Positions 24,934 to 34,333 of a stretch of DNA of 45,655 bases are shown here, one piece after another. The notes below the pieces were generated by a model, which saw nothing but the letters and a program-made list of their open reading frames with translations, had not been told where the DNA came from and searched no databases. The position numbers and the translations under genes were made by a program. Each line of letters opens with the position of its first letter. Position 1 is the stretch's first letter. Source of the DNA: Streptomyces sp. SID14478 (GTDB taxonomy: Bacteria > Actinomycetota > Actinomycetes > Streptomycetales > Streptomycetaceae). The stretch spans positions 1 to 45,655 of the forward strand of contig NZ_JAAGMG010000912.1 of assembly GCF_010548525.1 (NCBI RefSeq). Direction: 5' to 3'.

Positions 24934-27537
24934 ATGAGTGATCCGGACGCCGTACCCCAGACGCAGCAGGCCGACCGTCCCACCGCCAACGCCATGCGCC
25001 GTGCGCTCAAACGGGCCAGGGACGGTGTGGCCCTCGACGTCACCGAGGCCGCCGTACTGCTCCAGGCACGCGGCGACGACCTGGCGGACCTCACCGCGTC
25101 GGCCGCCCGGGTGCGCGACGCGGGCCTGGCGGCCGCGGGCCGGCCGGGCGTCATCACGTACTCCAAGAGCGTCTTCGTCCCGCTGACCCGGCTGTGCCGC
25201 GACAAGTGCCACTACTGCACGTTCGTGACCGTCCCCGGCAAGCTGCGCCGCGAGGGCCACGGGATGTTCATGTCGCCGGACGAGGTCCTCGACGTCGCCC
25301 GCAAGGGCGCCGAACTCGGCTGCAAGGAAGCCCTGATCACCCTCGGCGACAAGCCGGAGGAGCGGTGGCCCGAGGCCCGCGAGTGGCTGGACGCGCACGG
25401 GTACGACGACACGATCGCGTACGTGCGGGCCATATCGATCCGCATCCTGGAGGAGACGGGGCTGCTGCCGCACCTCAACCCGGGCGTGCTGTCCTGGACC
25501 GACTTCCAGCGGCTCAAGCCCGTCGCCCCCAGCATGGGCATGATGCTGGAGACCACCGCCGAGCGCCTCTGGTCCGAGCCCGGCATGCCGCACTACGGCT
25601 CCCCGGACAAGGAGCCGGCCGTGCGGCTGCGGGTGCTGGAGGACGCGGGCCGCTCCTCCGTGCCCTTCACCAGCGGGCTGCTCATCGGGATCGGCGAGAC
25701 GTACGAGGAGCGCGCCGACTCGCTGTTCGCACTGCGCCGCGTCGCGCGCTCGTACCACGGCATCCAGGAACTGATCATCCAGAACTTCCGCGCCAAGCCG
25801 GACACGGCGATGCGCGGCATGCCCGACGCCGAACTCGACGAGCTCGTCGCGACGGTCGCCGTGGCCCGGCACATCATGGGCCCCTCCGGCAATCTGCAGG
25901 CCCCGCCGAACCTCGTCGACGGCGAGTACGCGCGGCTCATCGGCGCGGGCATCGACGACTGGGGCGGCGTCTCCCCGGTGACCATCGACCACGTGAACCC
26001 GGAGAAGCCGTGGCCGCGCCTGGAGGAGCTGGCCGGTCAGTCGCAGCTCGCCGGCTTCACGTTGCGTGAACGCCTGTGCGTGTACCCGGAGTTCGTGACG
26101 CGCGGCGAGCCCTGGCTCGACCCGCGACTGCTCCCGCACGTCCGCGCCCTCGCCGACCCCGGCACCGGCCTGGCCGTCGCGGACGCGCCCGTCGTCGGCC
26201 GCCCCTGGCAGGAGCCGGACGAGGAGTTCACCAGCAGCGGCCGCACCGATCTGCACCGCACCATCGACACCGAGGGCCGCACGTCCGACCGGCGCGACGA
26301 CTTCGACGAGGTGTACGGCGACTGGGAGGCGCTGCGCGAACAGGCCGCGCCCGGCATGGTGCCCTCGCGCATCGACGGCGACGTGCGCGAGGCGCTGGCG
26401 GTGGCCGCCGACGACCCGACGCGGCTCACCGACGACCAGGCCCTCGCCCTGCTGCACGCGGACGGCCCGGCGCTCGACGCGCTGTGCGGCATCGCCGACG
26501 ACATCCGCAGGACGGTGGTCGGCGACGACGTCACGTACATCGTCACCAGGAACATCAACTTCACGAACGTCTGCTACACCGGCTGCCGCTTCTGCGCCTT
26601 CGCCCAGCGCCGCACGGACGCCGACGCGTACACCCTCTCCCTCGACCAGGTCGCCGACCGTGCCCAGCAGGCCTGGGACGTGGGCGCGGTCGAGGTCTGC
26701 ATGCAGGGCGGCATCCACCCGGACCTGCCCGGCACGGCGTACTTCGACATCGCGAAGGCCGTGAAGGAGCGCGTGCCCGGCATGCACGTCCACGCCTTCT
26801 CGCCGATGGAGGTCGTGAACGGCGCGACCAGGACCGGGATGTCCGTCCGGGAGTGGCTGACGGCGGCCAAGGAGGCCGGCCTCGACTCGATCCCCGGCAC
26901 GGCCGCCGAGATCCTCGACGACGAGGTGCGCTGGGTGCTGACCAAGGGCAAGCTGCCCGCCGCCACCTGGATCGAGGTCGTCAAGACGGCCCACGAGCTC
27001 GGCCTGCGGTCCTCGTCGACGATGATGTACGGGCACGTGGACCAGCCGCGGCACTGGCTCGGCCACTTCCGCACGCTGGCCGCGATCCAGCAGGAGACCG
27101 GCGGCTTCACGGAGTTCGTGACCCTGCCGTTCATCCACACGAACGCGCCGGTGTACCTGGCGGGCATCGCCCGCCCCGGCCCGACCGCCCGCGACAACAG
27201 GGCGGTCACCGCCATGGCCCGCGTCCTGCTCCACCCGCACATCCCCAACATCCAGACCAGCTGGGTGAAGCTGGGGTCGCAGGGCGCCGCCGAGATGCTG
27301 CGCTCCGGTGCCAACGACCTGGGCGGCACCCTCATGGAGGAGACCATCTCCCGGATGGCGGGCTCGTCGTACGGCTCGTACAAGTCGGTCAAGGACCTGA
27401 TCGCGGTCGCCGAGGCGGCGGGCCGTCCGGCCAAGCCGCGCACGACGCTGTACGGGACGGTCCCGCAGGAGCGGGTCCGCTCGGCCATGGCGTCGGACGG
27501 GCACCTGCCGGAACTGCTGCCGGTGGTGGACAACTAG
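24934..27537 (+). CDS. fbiC: FO synthase (fused CofG/CofH) for coenzyme F420
   Basis: This 867-residue fusion of two radical-SAM enzymes makes FO, the deazaflavin core of F420, from tyrosine and 5-amino-6-ribitylamino-uracil. The N-terminal CofG half has the cluster motif Cys88-RDK-Cys92-HY-Cys95, and the C-terminal CofH half has Cys547-YTG-Cys551-RF-Cys554. [18 protein letters not shown] (here [15 protein letters not shown]), [11 protein letters not shown] and [10 protein letters not shown] are typical of the family. ATG 24934 starts at the conserved beginning (MSDPDAVPQ); the open frame upstream is a shadow. The gene is monocistronic and ends at a perfect hairpin. Its product supports F420-dependent enzymes such as the luciferase-like protein at 14.2 kb. 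Confidence 0.96.
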   Translation: MSDPDAVPQTQQADRPTANAMRRALKRARDGVALDVTEAAVLLQARGDDLADLTASAARVRDAGLAAAGRPGVITYSKSVFVPLTRLCRDKCHYCTFVTVPGKLRREGHGMFMSPDEVLDVARKGAELGCKEALITLGDKPEERWPEAREWLDAHGYDDTIAYVRAISIRILEETGLLPHLNPGVLSWTDFQRLKPVAPSMGMMLETTAERLWSEPGMPHYGSPDKEPAVRLRVLEDAGRSSVPFTSGLLIGIGETYEERADSLFALRRVARSYHGIQELIIQNFRAKPDTAMRGMPDAELDELVATVAVARHIMGPSGNLQAPPNLVDGEYARLIGAGIDDWGGVSPVTIDHVNPEKPWPRLEELAGQSQLAGFTLRERLCVYPEFVTRGEPWLDPRLLPHVRALADPGTGLAVADAPVVGRPWQEPDEEFTSSGRTDLHRTIDTEGRTSDRRDDFDEVYGDWEALREQAAPGMVPSRIDGDVREALAVAADDPTRLTDDQALALLHADGPALDALCGIADDIRRTVVGDDVTYIVTRNINFTNVCYTGCRFCAFAQRRTDADAYTLSLDQVADRAQQAWDVGAVEVCMQGGIHPDLPGTAYFDIAKAVKERVPGMHVHAFSPMEVVNGATRTGMSVREWLTAAKEAGLDSIPGTAAEILDDEVRWVLTKGKLPAATWIEVVKTAHELGLRSSSTMMYGHVDQPRHWLGHFRTLAAIQQETGGFTEFVTLPFIHTNAPVYLAGIARPGPTARDNRAVTAMARVLLHPHIPNIQTSWVKLGSQGAAEMLRSGANDLGGTLMEETISRMAGSSYGSYKSVKDLIAVAEAAGRPAKPRTTLYGTVPQERVRSAMASDGHLPELLPVVDN

Positions 27538-27593
27538 AGAGTGTCCGACGTGAGTCCCGTCGTTCGCCCGAAGGGCAGGCGGGACGTCCGCCA

Positions 27594-27640
27594 CACGCCC
27601 CGGGGCCCGTCTTCAGTGCGAGGACGGGCCCCGGGGCGTG
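27594..27640. terminator. Bidirectional terminator between fbiC and the FG-GAP gene
   Basis: A perfect 18-bp stem, from 27594-27611 (begins CACGCCCCGG) and 27623-27640 (ends CGGGGCGTG), with an 11-base loop. It lies between two convergent genes and can serve both. Confidence 0.88.
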
Positions 27641-27658
27641 GCGCGATGAGCGGGGTGT

Positions 27659-29083
27659 TCAGCGGCCCAGGTCCCGGCCCAACTGGGCGTTCTTCTCAGG
27701 CACGTTGACGGCTGCGGGCCCGAAGGACGCGATGCTCTTGACGGTGAGGCCCGACGCGGCGCCGCGCAGCACCCAGGCCGCACCCGAGTCCTGGTACGTG
27801 CCGTCCTCCAGCGGAGCGGCGGCGGTCAGGTCGGCGAAGCCGTCGTGGTTCACGTCCGACAGGAGGACCTGGAGGCCGAACTGGTCGCCCTTCTCGCTCG
27901 CGCCGGGCACGCCCGCCGTCGACTGGTGGAAGGCCTGCGCGCCGGTGCCGCTCAGTCCGCCCTTGCCGCCCTTGAGGAGGACGACGGCGCCCGCGTCCTT
28001 GACGGTGCCGATGGCCTCCCCGGGGACGCCGACGGCGATGTCCGCGTAGCCGTCGCCGTTCACGTCACCGGCGGCGATGTCGGTGCCGAACTGGTCGCCG
28101 CTCTCGCCCGCGCCCGGCACACCGCTCGTCTCCTGGGTGATCGTCTTCGTACGGGTGGTGGACGGCCCGGCGGCGGTCCCGTACAGCACGCGGACGGTCC
28201 CCTTCTCGTAGGCGATGTCCTCGTAGTTGTCGCCGATGTCGTGCACGACGAGGTCGCCGTAGCCGTCCCCGTCGACGTCGGCGACGGCCCCGGCGAGGCT
28301 GGAGGTGAGCGCGGTGGAGGTGTGGCTCACGCCGTCCTTGCCGCCCTTCCAGAACTTGCTCTGGTAGGCCGACTCCTCGAAGCCGTGGCTCGTGACGATG
28401 TCGTCGGCGCCGTCGCCCGTGACGTCACCGACGACGAAGTCGCCCGGCCCGAACGTCTGGCTGGTCACGATGGGGTCCGTGCGGGCGGCCGCGCCGCTCG
28501 CACGGTCGAACGGCCCGTAGGAGACGGTCATCCCGGCATCGTCGTCGTCCGGGTCGTCGCTGCGCGGGTAGTCGTCGGTGACCAGGTCGCGATGGCCGTC
28601 GCCGTTGAAGTCGCCGACGGAGAAGAGCCCGGAGCCGCCGGGCAGACTGACGCTCCCGGCCCCGCTCAGGCCGGCGGCGGACCCCCACAGCACCACGGGG
28701 TGGGAGCCGTTGACCGTGCCGACGACGAGATCGGTGAAGCCGTCGCCGTCGAGGTCGCCGACGGAGACGCGCTCGCCGAAGTACTCCCCGGCGGTCGCGT
28801 CCCCCGGCACCCCGGCGGTGGCCCGGCTGAGCGCCTGTCCGTGCGCGAGGTCCGCCCCGCCCTTGCTCCCGTACACGACCGAGACGGCCCCGGCCGACTC
28901 CTTCCCGCCCACCGTGCTGCCCGGCGCACCGAGCGCGAGGTCCGCGTACCCGTCGTGGTTGAAGTCGGTGACGGGGGTGCGGGGCGGGACGGGCACGGCG
29001 GCCGCGGCCGGGCCGGCCGTCAGGGCCGCGGCGACGGTGAGGGAGGCGGTGAGGGTCAGGGCGGTGGTGAGAGTGCGACGCAC
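27659..29083 (-). CDS. Secreted FG-GAP/VCBS repeat (integrin alpha-like) protein
   Basis: This 474-residue exported protein has a classical signal peptide (MRRTLTTALTLTASLTVAAALT, cleavage after GPAAAA). The mature part is built of about seven FG-GAP blades, each with a calcium-loop motif such as DFNHDGYADLALG, DLDGDGFTDLVVG, DFNGDGHRDLV, DVTGDGADDIV, DVDGDGYGDLVV, DVNGDGYADIAVG and DVNHDGFADLT. Together these should form a seven-bladed beta-propeller that binds calcium. There is no catalytic domain, so adhesion or carbohydrate/protein binding outside the cell is likely. It is one of a large Streptomyces family. The gene faces fbiC across the shared terminator and is transcribed away from a short spacer after the phosphatase gene. 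Confidence 0.92.
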   Translation of the reverse strand: MRRTLTTALTLTASLTVAAALTAGPAAAAVPVPPRTPVTDFNHDGYADLALGAPGSTVGGKESAGAVSVVYGSKGGADLAHGQALSRATAGVPGDATAGEYFGERVSVGDLDGDGFTDLVVGTVNGSHPVVLWGSAAGLSGAGSVSLPGGSGLFSVGDFNGDGHRDLVTDDYPRSDDPDDDDAGMTVSYGPFDRASGAAARTDPIVTSQTFGPGDFVVGDVTGDGADDIVTSHGFEESAYQSKFWKGGKDGVSHTSTALTSSLAGAVADVDGDGYGDLVVHDIGDNYEDIAYEKGTVRVLYGTAAGPSTTRTKTITQETSGVPGAGESGDQFGTDIAAGDVNGDGYADIAVGVPGEAIGTVKDAGAVVLLKGGKGGLSGTGAQAFHQSTAGVPGASEKGDQFGLQVLLSDVNHDGFADLTAAAPLEDGTYQDSGAAWVLRGAASGLTVKSIASFGPAAVNVPEKNAQLGRDLGR

Positions 29084-29195
29084 GTGGGCTCCCGGGTGTG
29101 CGGTGGGGGAAGTTCAGATTACGTAGACGTGCACAAGGGGAGACGTGCGAGTGGCGCGAAGCGTTGTACGGAGCCGCCGAACGGCCCCACTTCGG

Positions 29196-29210
29196 GCCCG
29201 CCCAGCGGGC
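29196..29210 (-). terminator. Short hairpin after the phosphatase gene
   Basis: GCCCGC and GCGGGC pair around a three-base loop, 71 bases downstream of the phosphatase stop. It is plausible as a terminator but small. Confidence 0.4.
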
Positions 29211-29280
29211 GGTGGCCTGGGGGTGCCGGCCTGCGGGTGGTGGTCGGCAGTGCCGCCTTGTGGGTGGCGGTCGTGCCCGG

Positions 29281-30378
29281 TCAGACCAGCAGGTCGTGCT
29301 GCAGGCGGGCGAGGTCTCGGGCGTCCAGGCCCAGCGCCTGCCGCTCGTACGCACCGAACGAGCCGTACTTGTCCTTGACCTCGTCGAAGCCGGAGTTCAG
29401 GTACTCGGCGCGTACGTCGAGCATCGGCTTGTAGGCCTTGGCCTGGTCGGCGGGCATCGCGGCGAGCGCCGCCGCGTTGGCCTCGGCGCGGTAGTCGTTC
29501 GAGGCCAGGTAGTCGGCCGTCACCGTCTCGCGCGGGACGCCGAGCGCCGTGAGGAGCGTGGCGTTGGCCCAGCCCGTGCGGTCCTTGCCGGCAGAGCAGT
29601 GGAACAGGTCGCCGCCGCCCTGCACGATGCCCGCCATGACCGAGCGGTAGGCCGCCTTGGCCGTGTCCGAGCTGACCATGGACTTCTCGCCCTGGATCAT
29701 CATCTCGGCCGCCGCGGCCTCGGTGGCCGGCATGGTGAAGATCGGGCTGTCGTCGCCGATGACGTTCGCGACCACGTACGACGTGCCGGCCGGGACCTTG
29801 TCGGGCGCGGCGGTGCGCTCCGCGGTGGTGCGCAGGTCGTAGTCCGTGCCGATGCCGAGGCGCTTCAGCCTGGCCAGGTCGGCGGAGGTCAGGTTGTTCA
29901 GAGCGTCCGCGCGGTAGACCTTGCCCATCTTCACCCAGTGGCCGTCGGCCGTGCGGTAGCCGCCCGCGTCACGGAAGTTGACGGTGCCGTCGAGCTTGAT
30001 GAGGCGGTCCGCGAGGTGCAGGCCCTTGCCGTGGTCGGGGACCAGGTCGAACCACTGGCGGTCGGCGTGCGCCGGGAGGCGGGTGACGGTGACCTTGCCG
30101 GACGCGCCGCCGCGCGCCACCGTGCGGGTGCCCGCCTTGATGGTGACGTGGTGGGTGCCGGGGGCCTGCCAGGAGATCTCGTACGTTCCCGCGGTCGCCT
30201 TCGCCGTCACGGTGGCCCGTGTGAACGGTATGCGGGCGGTGGCGGCGGGGTTGTCGTGGTGCTGGTTCCTGTGGTGGTGGTTCTCGTGGGCCGAGGCCGC
30301 GGGGGCGGTGAGGCCCGTGAGGAGGGCTGCGGCCGAGAGGGCGTAAGCGGTGGTCCTGACACGCGTCATGTGGCTCAT
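29281..30378 (-). CDS. Secreted tyrosine-protein phosphatase
   Basis: This 365-residue exported phosphatase is of the Tyr_phosphatase_3 / MptpB-like group. A signal peptide (VRTTAYALSAAALLTGLT, cleavage near ASA) is followed by a His-rich head (HENHHHRNQHHDN), a small beta-sandwich region (YEISWQAPGTHHVTI) and the phosphatase domain starting at LDGTVNFRDAGGYR. The active-site loop is H-Cys261-S-A-G-K-D-Arg267-T-G, the C-x5-R signature with the K-D variant that this group uses to act on phosphotyrosine, phosphoserine and phosphoinositides. ATG 30378 begins the signal peptide; the open frame upstream lacks one. The His-rich head may bind metal. Confidence 0.9.
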   Translation of the reverse strand: MSHMTRVRTTAYALSAAALLTGLTAPAASAHENHHHRNQHHDNPAATARIPFTRATVTAKATAGTYEISWQAPGTHHVTIKAGTRTVARGGASGKVTVTRLPAHADRQWFDLVPDHGKGLHLADRLIKLDGTVNFRDAGGYRTADGHWVKMGKVYRADALNNLTSADLARLKRLGIGTDYDLRTTAERTAAPDKVPAGTSYVVANVIGDDSPIFTMPATEAAAAEMMIQGEKSMVSSDTAKAAYRSVMAGIVQGGGDLFHCSAGKDRTGWANATLLTALGVPRETVTADYLASNDYRAEANAAALAAMPADQAKAYKPMLDVRAEYLNSGFDEVKDKYGSFGAYERQALGLDARDLARLQHDLLV

Positions 30379-30646
30379 GGGGCGGATGTTTCGGGGCGTC
30401 GGGAAGCGGGGGGCGTCCTGGTGGTGAACGGGAGGGGAAGGGCGGAGGAGGAGGTGGGGCCCGGGCTCGTGGTTCGGGTGGGTGGGCGTGTTCTGCGTAC
30501 ACCTTCGCCAATTGGGCAAATCCTGTCCGAAGCGACCTCAAGGGCGTCTCCCCGCATACCAGTTGAGGTCGCATGAGTCGCGCAAGCGAACGTTCCCGGT
30601 CGGGCCCGGTCGATTACAGTGCTGCCAGTCGGAAGAGAGGGTCTCC

Positions 30647-31768
30647 ATGGGGTCACCGGTCGCCGCCGCGCCCGTCTGGGGCCGCGTCGAGCAGCAGGAC
30701 TTTCGCAGCCGTGTGCGCGGCACGCTGCTCGGCTCCGCACTCGGCGACACCCTCGGCGCCCCGCTCGCCGACCTCACCCTCGACGCGATCCGGGACGCGC
30801 ACGGCGCCGACGGGCTCACCCAGCTCGCACCCGCGTACGGCCGTACGGGAGCGGTGACCGCGGCGACGCAGCTCGCGCTGTTCACCGTGGACGGGCTGAT
30901 CCGTGCGCAGGTGCGCCGCGACACCGGTGCCTGGCATCCGCCGACCGATGTGCACCGGGCCTATCTGCGGTGGGCGGCGACCCAGCGCGACTGGGGGCCC
31001 GACGAGCGCCGCAAGGAGGACGGCTGGCTGGCGCGCGAGGAGTGGCTGTACTCGCGGCGCGGCGCGTCCCAGGCGGTGCTGCTCGGGCTCGGCAACGACG
31101 TCATGGGCACCCTGGACAAGCCCAAGAATCCGGGCGCGAGCGGTGCGGAGGCGGTGACGCGCTCGGCGCCGTTCGGGCTGCTCGTCGGCTGGGAGCCGCA
31201 GCTCGTGCTCCAACTGGCCGTCGAATGCGCCGTCCACACGCACGGCTCGCCGCAGGCGTACCTCGCCGCGGGCGCGTACGCCGTGATCGTGCACGCCCTG
31301 GCGCGCGGCGACTCCCTGGACGCGGCCGTGCAGCGCACGCTCGTGCTGCTCGCCGCGCGGCCCGGGCATCCGCCGGTCGTGGACGCGCTCAAGCACGCGG
31401 TCGGCGCGGTGCGGCAGGGGATGCCGAGTCCGGCGCGGGTGGGGGAACTGGTCGGGGACGGCGGTGCGGTGGGGGTGCTCGCGGCCGCCGTGTACTGCGC
31501 GCTCGTGGGTGAGGACATCCGGCACGGGCTCGGGCTCGCCGTGCACCACGACGGGCCGTCGGCCGAGGTCGGGGCGGTGTGCGGGGGGTTGCTCGGGGCC
31601 TTGCATGGTGAGACGGCGTTGCCGCCGGCGTGGGTGGCGGAGTTGGAGGGGCGGGCGACGGTGCTGGAACTCGCGGACGACTTCGCCATGGAGATGACTC
31701 AGGGTGCGGCGTTGCACGGGCCTGCCACGTCGTCGCCGGGGTGGCTGGTTCGGTATCCGCGGGCCTGA
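30647..31768 (+). CDS. ADP-ribosylglycohydrolase-fold protein lacking the metal ligands
   Basis: The 373-residue protein follows the all-helical ADP-ribosylglycohydrolase (DraG/ARH) fold: RVRGTLLGSALGDTLGAPL near residue 20, QLALFTVDGLIRAQVRR, a middle rich in WLYSRRGAS, and a C-terminal HHDGPSAEVGAVCGGLLGA. Active members carry T-D-D-T before QLAL and G-G-D-S/T-D-S/T near the end, which bind the two magnesium ions. Here these read Thr71-Ala72-Ala73-Thr74 and Gly303-Pro304-Ser305-Ala306-Glu307, so four metal-binding aspartates are missing. It is probably a non-enzymatic binder of ADP-ribosylated targets or a structural protein. ATG 30647 follows GGAAGAGAGG. Confidence 0.82.
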   Translation: MGSPVAAAPVWGRVEQQDFRSRVRGTLLGSALGDTLGAPLADLTLDAIRDAHGADGLTQLAPAYGRTGAVTAATQLALFTVDGLIRAQVRRDTGAWHPPTDVHRAYLRWAATQRDWGPDERRKEDGWLAREEWLYSRRGASQAVLLGLGNDVMGTLDKPKNPGASGAEAVTRSAPFGLLVGWEPQLVLQLAVECAVHTHGSPQAYLAAGAYAVIVHALARGDSLDAAVQRTLVLLAARPGHPPVVDALKHAVGAVRQGMPSPARVGELVGDGGAVGVLAAAVYCALVGEDIRHGLGLAVHHDGPSAEVGAVCGGLLGALHGETALPPAWVAELEGRATVLELADDFAMEMTQGAALHGPATSSPGWLVRYPRA

Positions 31769-31870
31769 GCGCGGTCGGCTCCGCCGGGGTTGATTTTGCT
31801 CGGTCCGTCTTCGGTACGCCGGTTGTCCAGTTCTGCTGGGGGGGGGTGTGGGCCGACCGTGCGGTTCTGC

Positions 31871-32020
31871 TGGGGTGGTGTGCGCTTTCCGTAGGGTGCG
31901 GGTGAGGTGGGGTGGCGTCTTCAGGTGGGCTGGTGTGCGCCTTCCGTACGGTGCCGGTGAGGCGGGGTGGCGTCTTCTGCTGGGCTGGTGTGCGCCTTCC
32001 GTATGGCGCGGGGTGCGGGG
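31871..32020. repeat. 55-bp tandem repeat, about 2.7 copies
   Basis: Copies start at 31871, 31926 and 31981 (the last truncated). Each begins TGGGCTGGTGTGCGC and includes TTCCGTA and GGGGTGGCGTCTTC. Partial pieces precede at about 31833-31870. The unit is not a multiple of three. Confidence 0.85.
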
Positions 32021-32158
32021 CCGCGCCGGGGTACCTCCTCGGCCGGATTGTTCGCCTTGTTCCCTGGGCGCCTACGGCGCGGCATCCGGCGCTGCGTTCC
32101 TGCGGTGTCCTGCGGGGGCACCCCGACACGGCCCCTCCCGTCGTCTAGCGACCAACCC

Positions 32159-32340
32159 CCGGTGGGGCTTCCGGATCGGCTCTCCCCCCGGTGGAACTTC
32201 CCGACCGGCTCACCCTCCGGTGGAGCGTTCCGCTTTGTCACCCGGTTCGCTCGGATCGCTCGGTTCGCTCTGTGGGTGGTGTGGGGTGGGGTCTCGTACG
32301 CGGCTGAACGTTGGTGGGGCTTCTGGATCGGCTCACCCCC
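32159..32340. repeat. 29-bp degenerate tandem repeat
   Basis: Copies beginning CCGGTGG start at 32159, 32188 and 32217. Each continues with a CTTCC-type block and ATCGGCTCTCC/ACCGGCTCACC. A fourth, separated copy is at about 32312-32339. Confidence 0.78.
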
Positions 32341-32442
32341 TCCGGTGCGGCGGGCGGCTGCGTGTGGGTCGGCTCATGCGGTGTACGGAAGCGGGCCCGT
32401 AGCCGGGGTTCGGCTGCGGGCCCGCTGGGTGGGGTCGGGGCG

Positions 32443-34008
32443 TTACAGGCGTTGTACGTCGTCCTGCGCGGTGGCCGGGGCCGGGACCGCGGCCGCGCCG
32501 GTCGTGTCGGGGCCGTCGGTGTTGATGCGCTCGATGATCGCGTCCCGCTCCGGGGTGTCCTCCGGCTTGATGAAGCCGATGACGATGTAGAGGACGAGGG
32601 AGACGGCCAGCGGGATCGACACCTGGTACTGCAGTGGTACGCCGCCCTCGACGTTCCAGCTGATCGGGTAGTTGACCAGCCAGAACGCGAGCAGGCCCAT
32701 CGCCCAGCTGGTGAGCGCCGCGGTCGGTCCGGACTTGCGGAACTGGCGGAGCAGGCCCAGCATCATCGGGATCGCGATCGGACCCATGAGGCCCGCGACC
32801 CACTTGATGACGACGGTGATGATGTCCTTGAACGTCGGCGAGTTGACCTGGGTGGCCACGCCCATCGAGAGGGCGAGGAAGATCACCGTGGTCAGCCGGG
32901 CCGCGATCAGGCCGGTGCGCGAGTTCCAGCCGCGGGCCCGCTTCGACATCGCCGGCATCACGTCACGCGTGAAGACGGCCGCGATGGCGTTGGCGTCGGA
33001 CGAGCACATCGCCATCGTGTGGGAGAAGAAGCCGACGATGACGAGGCCCAACAGGCCGTGTGGTAGCAGCTGTTCGGTCATGAGGCCGTAGCTGTCGGAG
33101 CCGTCCGGCTTCGCCGCCTTGACGAGCAGCGGCGACATCCACATGGGGAAGAACAGGACGACCGGCCACACCAGCCACAGGATGGCCGACAGCCGCGCGG
33201 AGCGCTTGGCCTCCTGGGCGCTGCCCGTCGCCATGTAGCGCTGGGCCTGGTTGAGCATGCCGCCGTTGTACTCGAAGAGCTTGATGAACAAGAACGCGAG
33301 CAGGAACACCGCGCCGTACTCGCCGACCAACGGCTTGTCGTGGCCCTGGAGTTCGGGTCGGTTCCAGGCGTCGAAGAAGCCGATGTTCTTGTCGTTGAGC
33401 TTGACCACGACGGCGATGAACATCGAGACGCCGGCCAGCAGCTGGATGATGAACTGGCCCAGCTCCGTGAGGGCGTCGGCCCACAGGCCGCCGATGGTGC
33501 AGTAGACGGCCGTGATGGCGCCGGTGATGAAGATGCCCTGGTTCAGGGAGATGCCCGTGAACACCGAGAGCAGGGTGGCGATGGCGGCCCACTTCGCGGC
33601 GACGTCCACGATCTTCAGCAGCATGCCGGACCAGGCGAGCGCCTGCTGCGTGCCGAGGTTGTAGCGGTTCTTCAGGTATTCGAGGGGTGATGCCACGTGC
33701 AGCCGGGAGCGCAGGCGGTTGATGCGCGGTGCGAACAGGTTCGCGCCGATCGCGATGCCGAGTGCGATCGGGAACGACCACGTGACGAAGGACGTCACGC
33801 CGTAGGTGTACGCGATGCCGGCGTAACCGGTGAACATCACCGCGCTGTAGCCGGACATGTGGTGCGAGATGCCGGAAAGCCACCAGGGCATCTTTCCGCC
33901 GGCCGTGAAGAAGTCGGAGACGTCGTCCACACGTTTGTGGGACCAGACGCCGATCGCGACCATGATGCCGAAGTAGCCGATGAGCACGACCCAGTCGAGA
34001 CTGTTCAT
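32443..34008 (-). CDS. Sodium:solute symporter family protein
   Basis: This 521-residue integral membrane carrier is of the SSS family (PutP/SGLT fold), with about thirteen hydrophobic segments. It starts MNSLDWVVLIGYFGIMVAIG and shows SDFFTAGGKMPWWLSGISHH, the typical unwound first-helix region, then GYSAVMFTGYAGIAYTYG and ALAWSGMLLKIVDVAAKWAA. The C-terminal tail is polar. Sequence alone does not tell sugar, amino acid or carboxylate. ATG 34008 has GGAGGGGG just upstream; the longer frame to 34143 is unlikely. The gene is transcribed away from the SDR/alpha-beta-barrel pair, on the same strand as that SDR but separated from it by a terminator. Confidence 0.9.
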   Translation of the reverse strand: MNSLDWVVLIGYFGIMVAIGVWSHKRVDDVSDFFTAGGKMPWWLSGISHHMSGYSAVMFTGYAGIAYTYGVTSFVTWSFPIALGIAIGANLFAPRINRLRSRLHVASPLEYLKNRYNLGTQQALAWSGMLLKIVDVAAKWAAIATLLSVFTGISLNQGIFITGAITAVYCTIGGLWADALTELGQFIIQLLAGVSMFIAVVVKLNDKNIGFFDAWNRPELQGHDKPLVGEYGAVFLLAFLFIKLFEYNGGMLNQAQRYMATGSAQEAKRSARLSAILWLVWPVVLFFPMWMSPLLVKAAKPDGSDSYGLMTEQLLPHGLLGLVIVGFFSHTMAMCSSDANAIAAVFTRDVMPAMSKRARGWNSRTGLIAARLTTVIFLALSMGVATQVNSPTFKDIITVVIKWVAGLMGPIAIPMMLGLLRQFRKSGPTAALTSWAMGLLAFWLVNYPISWNVEGGVPLQYQVSIPLAVSLVLYIVIGFIKPEDTPERDAIIERINTDGPDTTGAAAVPAPATAQDDVQRL

Positions 34009-34333
34009 GTGCCCCCTCCAGGGGTCCGCCTTGTGAACGTTGCGGCTCTTCGTCAGTACGTCCGTGTCAGCGGGCGCCCCCGTGCGGGAGTGGGGACTTC
34101 CGGGATTGAACCGTCTGTTCGGTGGACCGGTCAAGGCCTTCAAGGGTCACGGATGTGAACCGAGATCAGGAAGCCGAACGATTTTGCATTTTCGTTACCG
34201 GGAGGGGAGTTGTCGTGAACGTGACCTCGGACACACGATGAGCGGGCACTTCGTCAGTAGCCGCACATACGCGAACGACCGCACGGGATGCGGGTCCCGT
34301 GCGGTCGCGCGAAGGGAGTGATCGCTTCGTATT
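34009..34333. other. Intergenic region between SDR and symporter genes
   Basis: The 325-bp stretch contains the SDR terminator (34276-34307) and, to its left, an AT-richer tract around 34175-34215 (GATTTTGCATTTTCG) where the symporter promoter probably lies. No gene was found. Confidence 0.55.
34276..34307 (-). terminator. Terminator of the SDR gene
   Basis: A perfect 13-bp stem, CGACCGCACGGGA (34276-34288) with TCCCGTGCGGTCG (34295-34307), and a six-base loop. It lies 26 bases after the SDR stop. Confidence 0.85.

Larger units (their letters stand above)
31769..32442. other. Intergenic region, 674 bp, filled with tandem repeats
   Basis: There is no convincing gene between the ARH-like gene and the symporter, whose 3' ends converge here. 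The two repeat arrays at 31871-32020 and 32159-32340 account for much of it; between them is a GC-rich stretch with GGCGCCTACGGCGC-type dyads that may terminate transcription. Open frames across the repeats are periodic artefacts. Confidence 0.6.
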
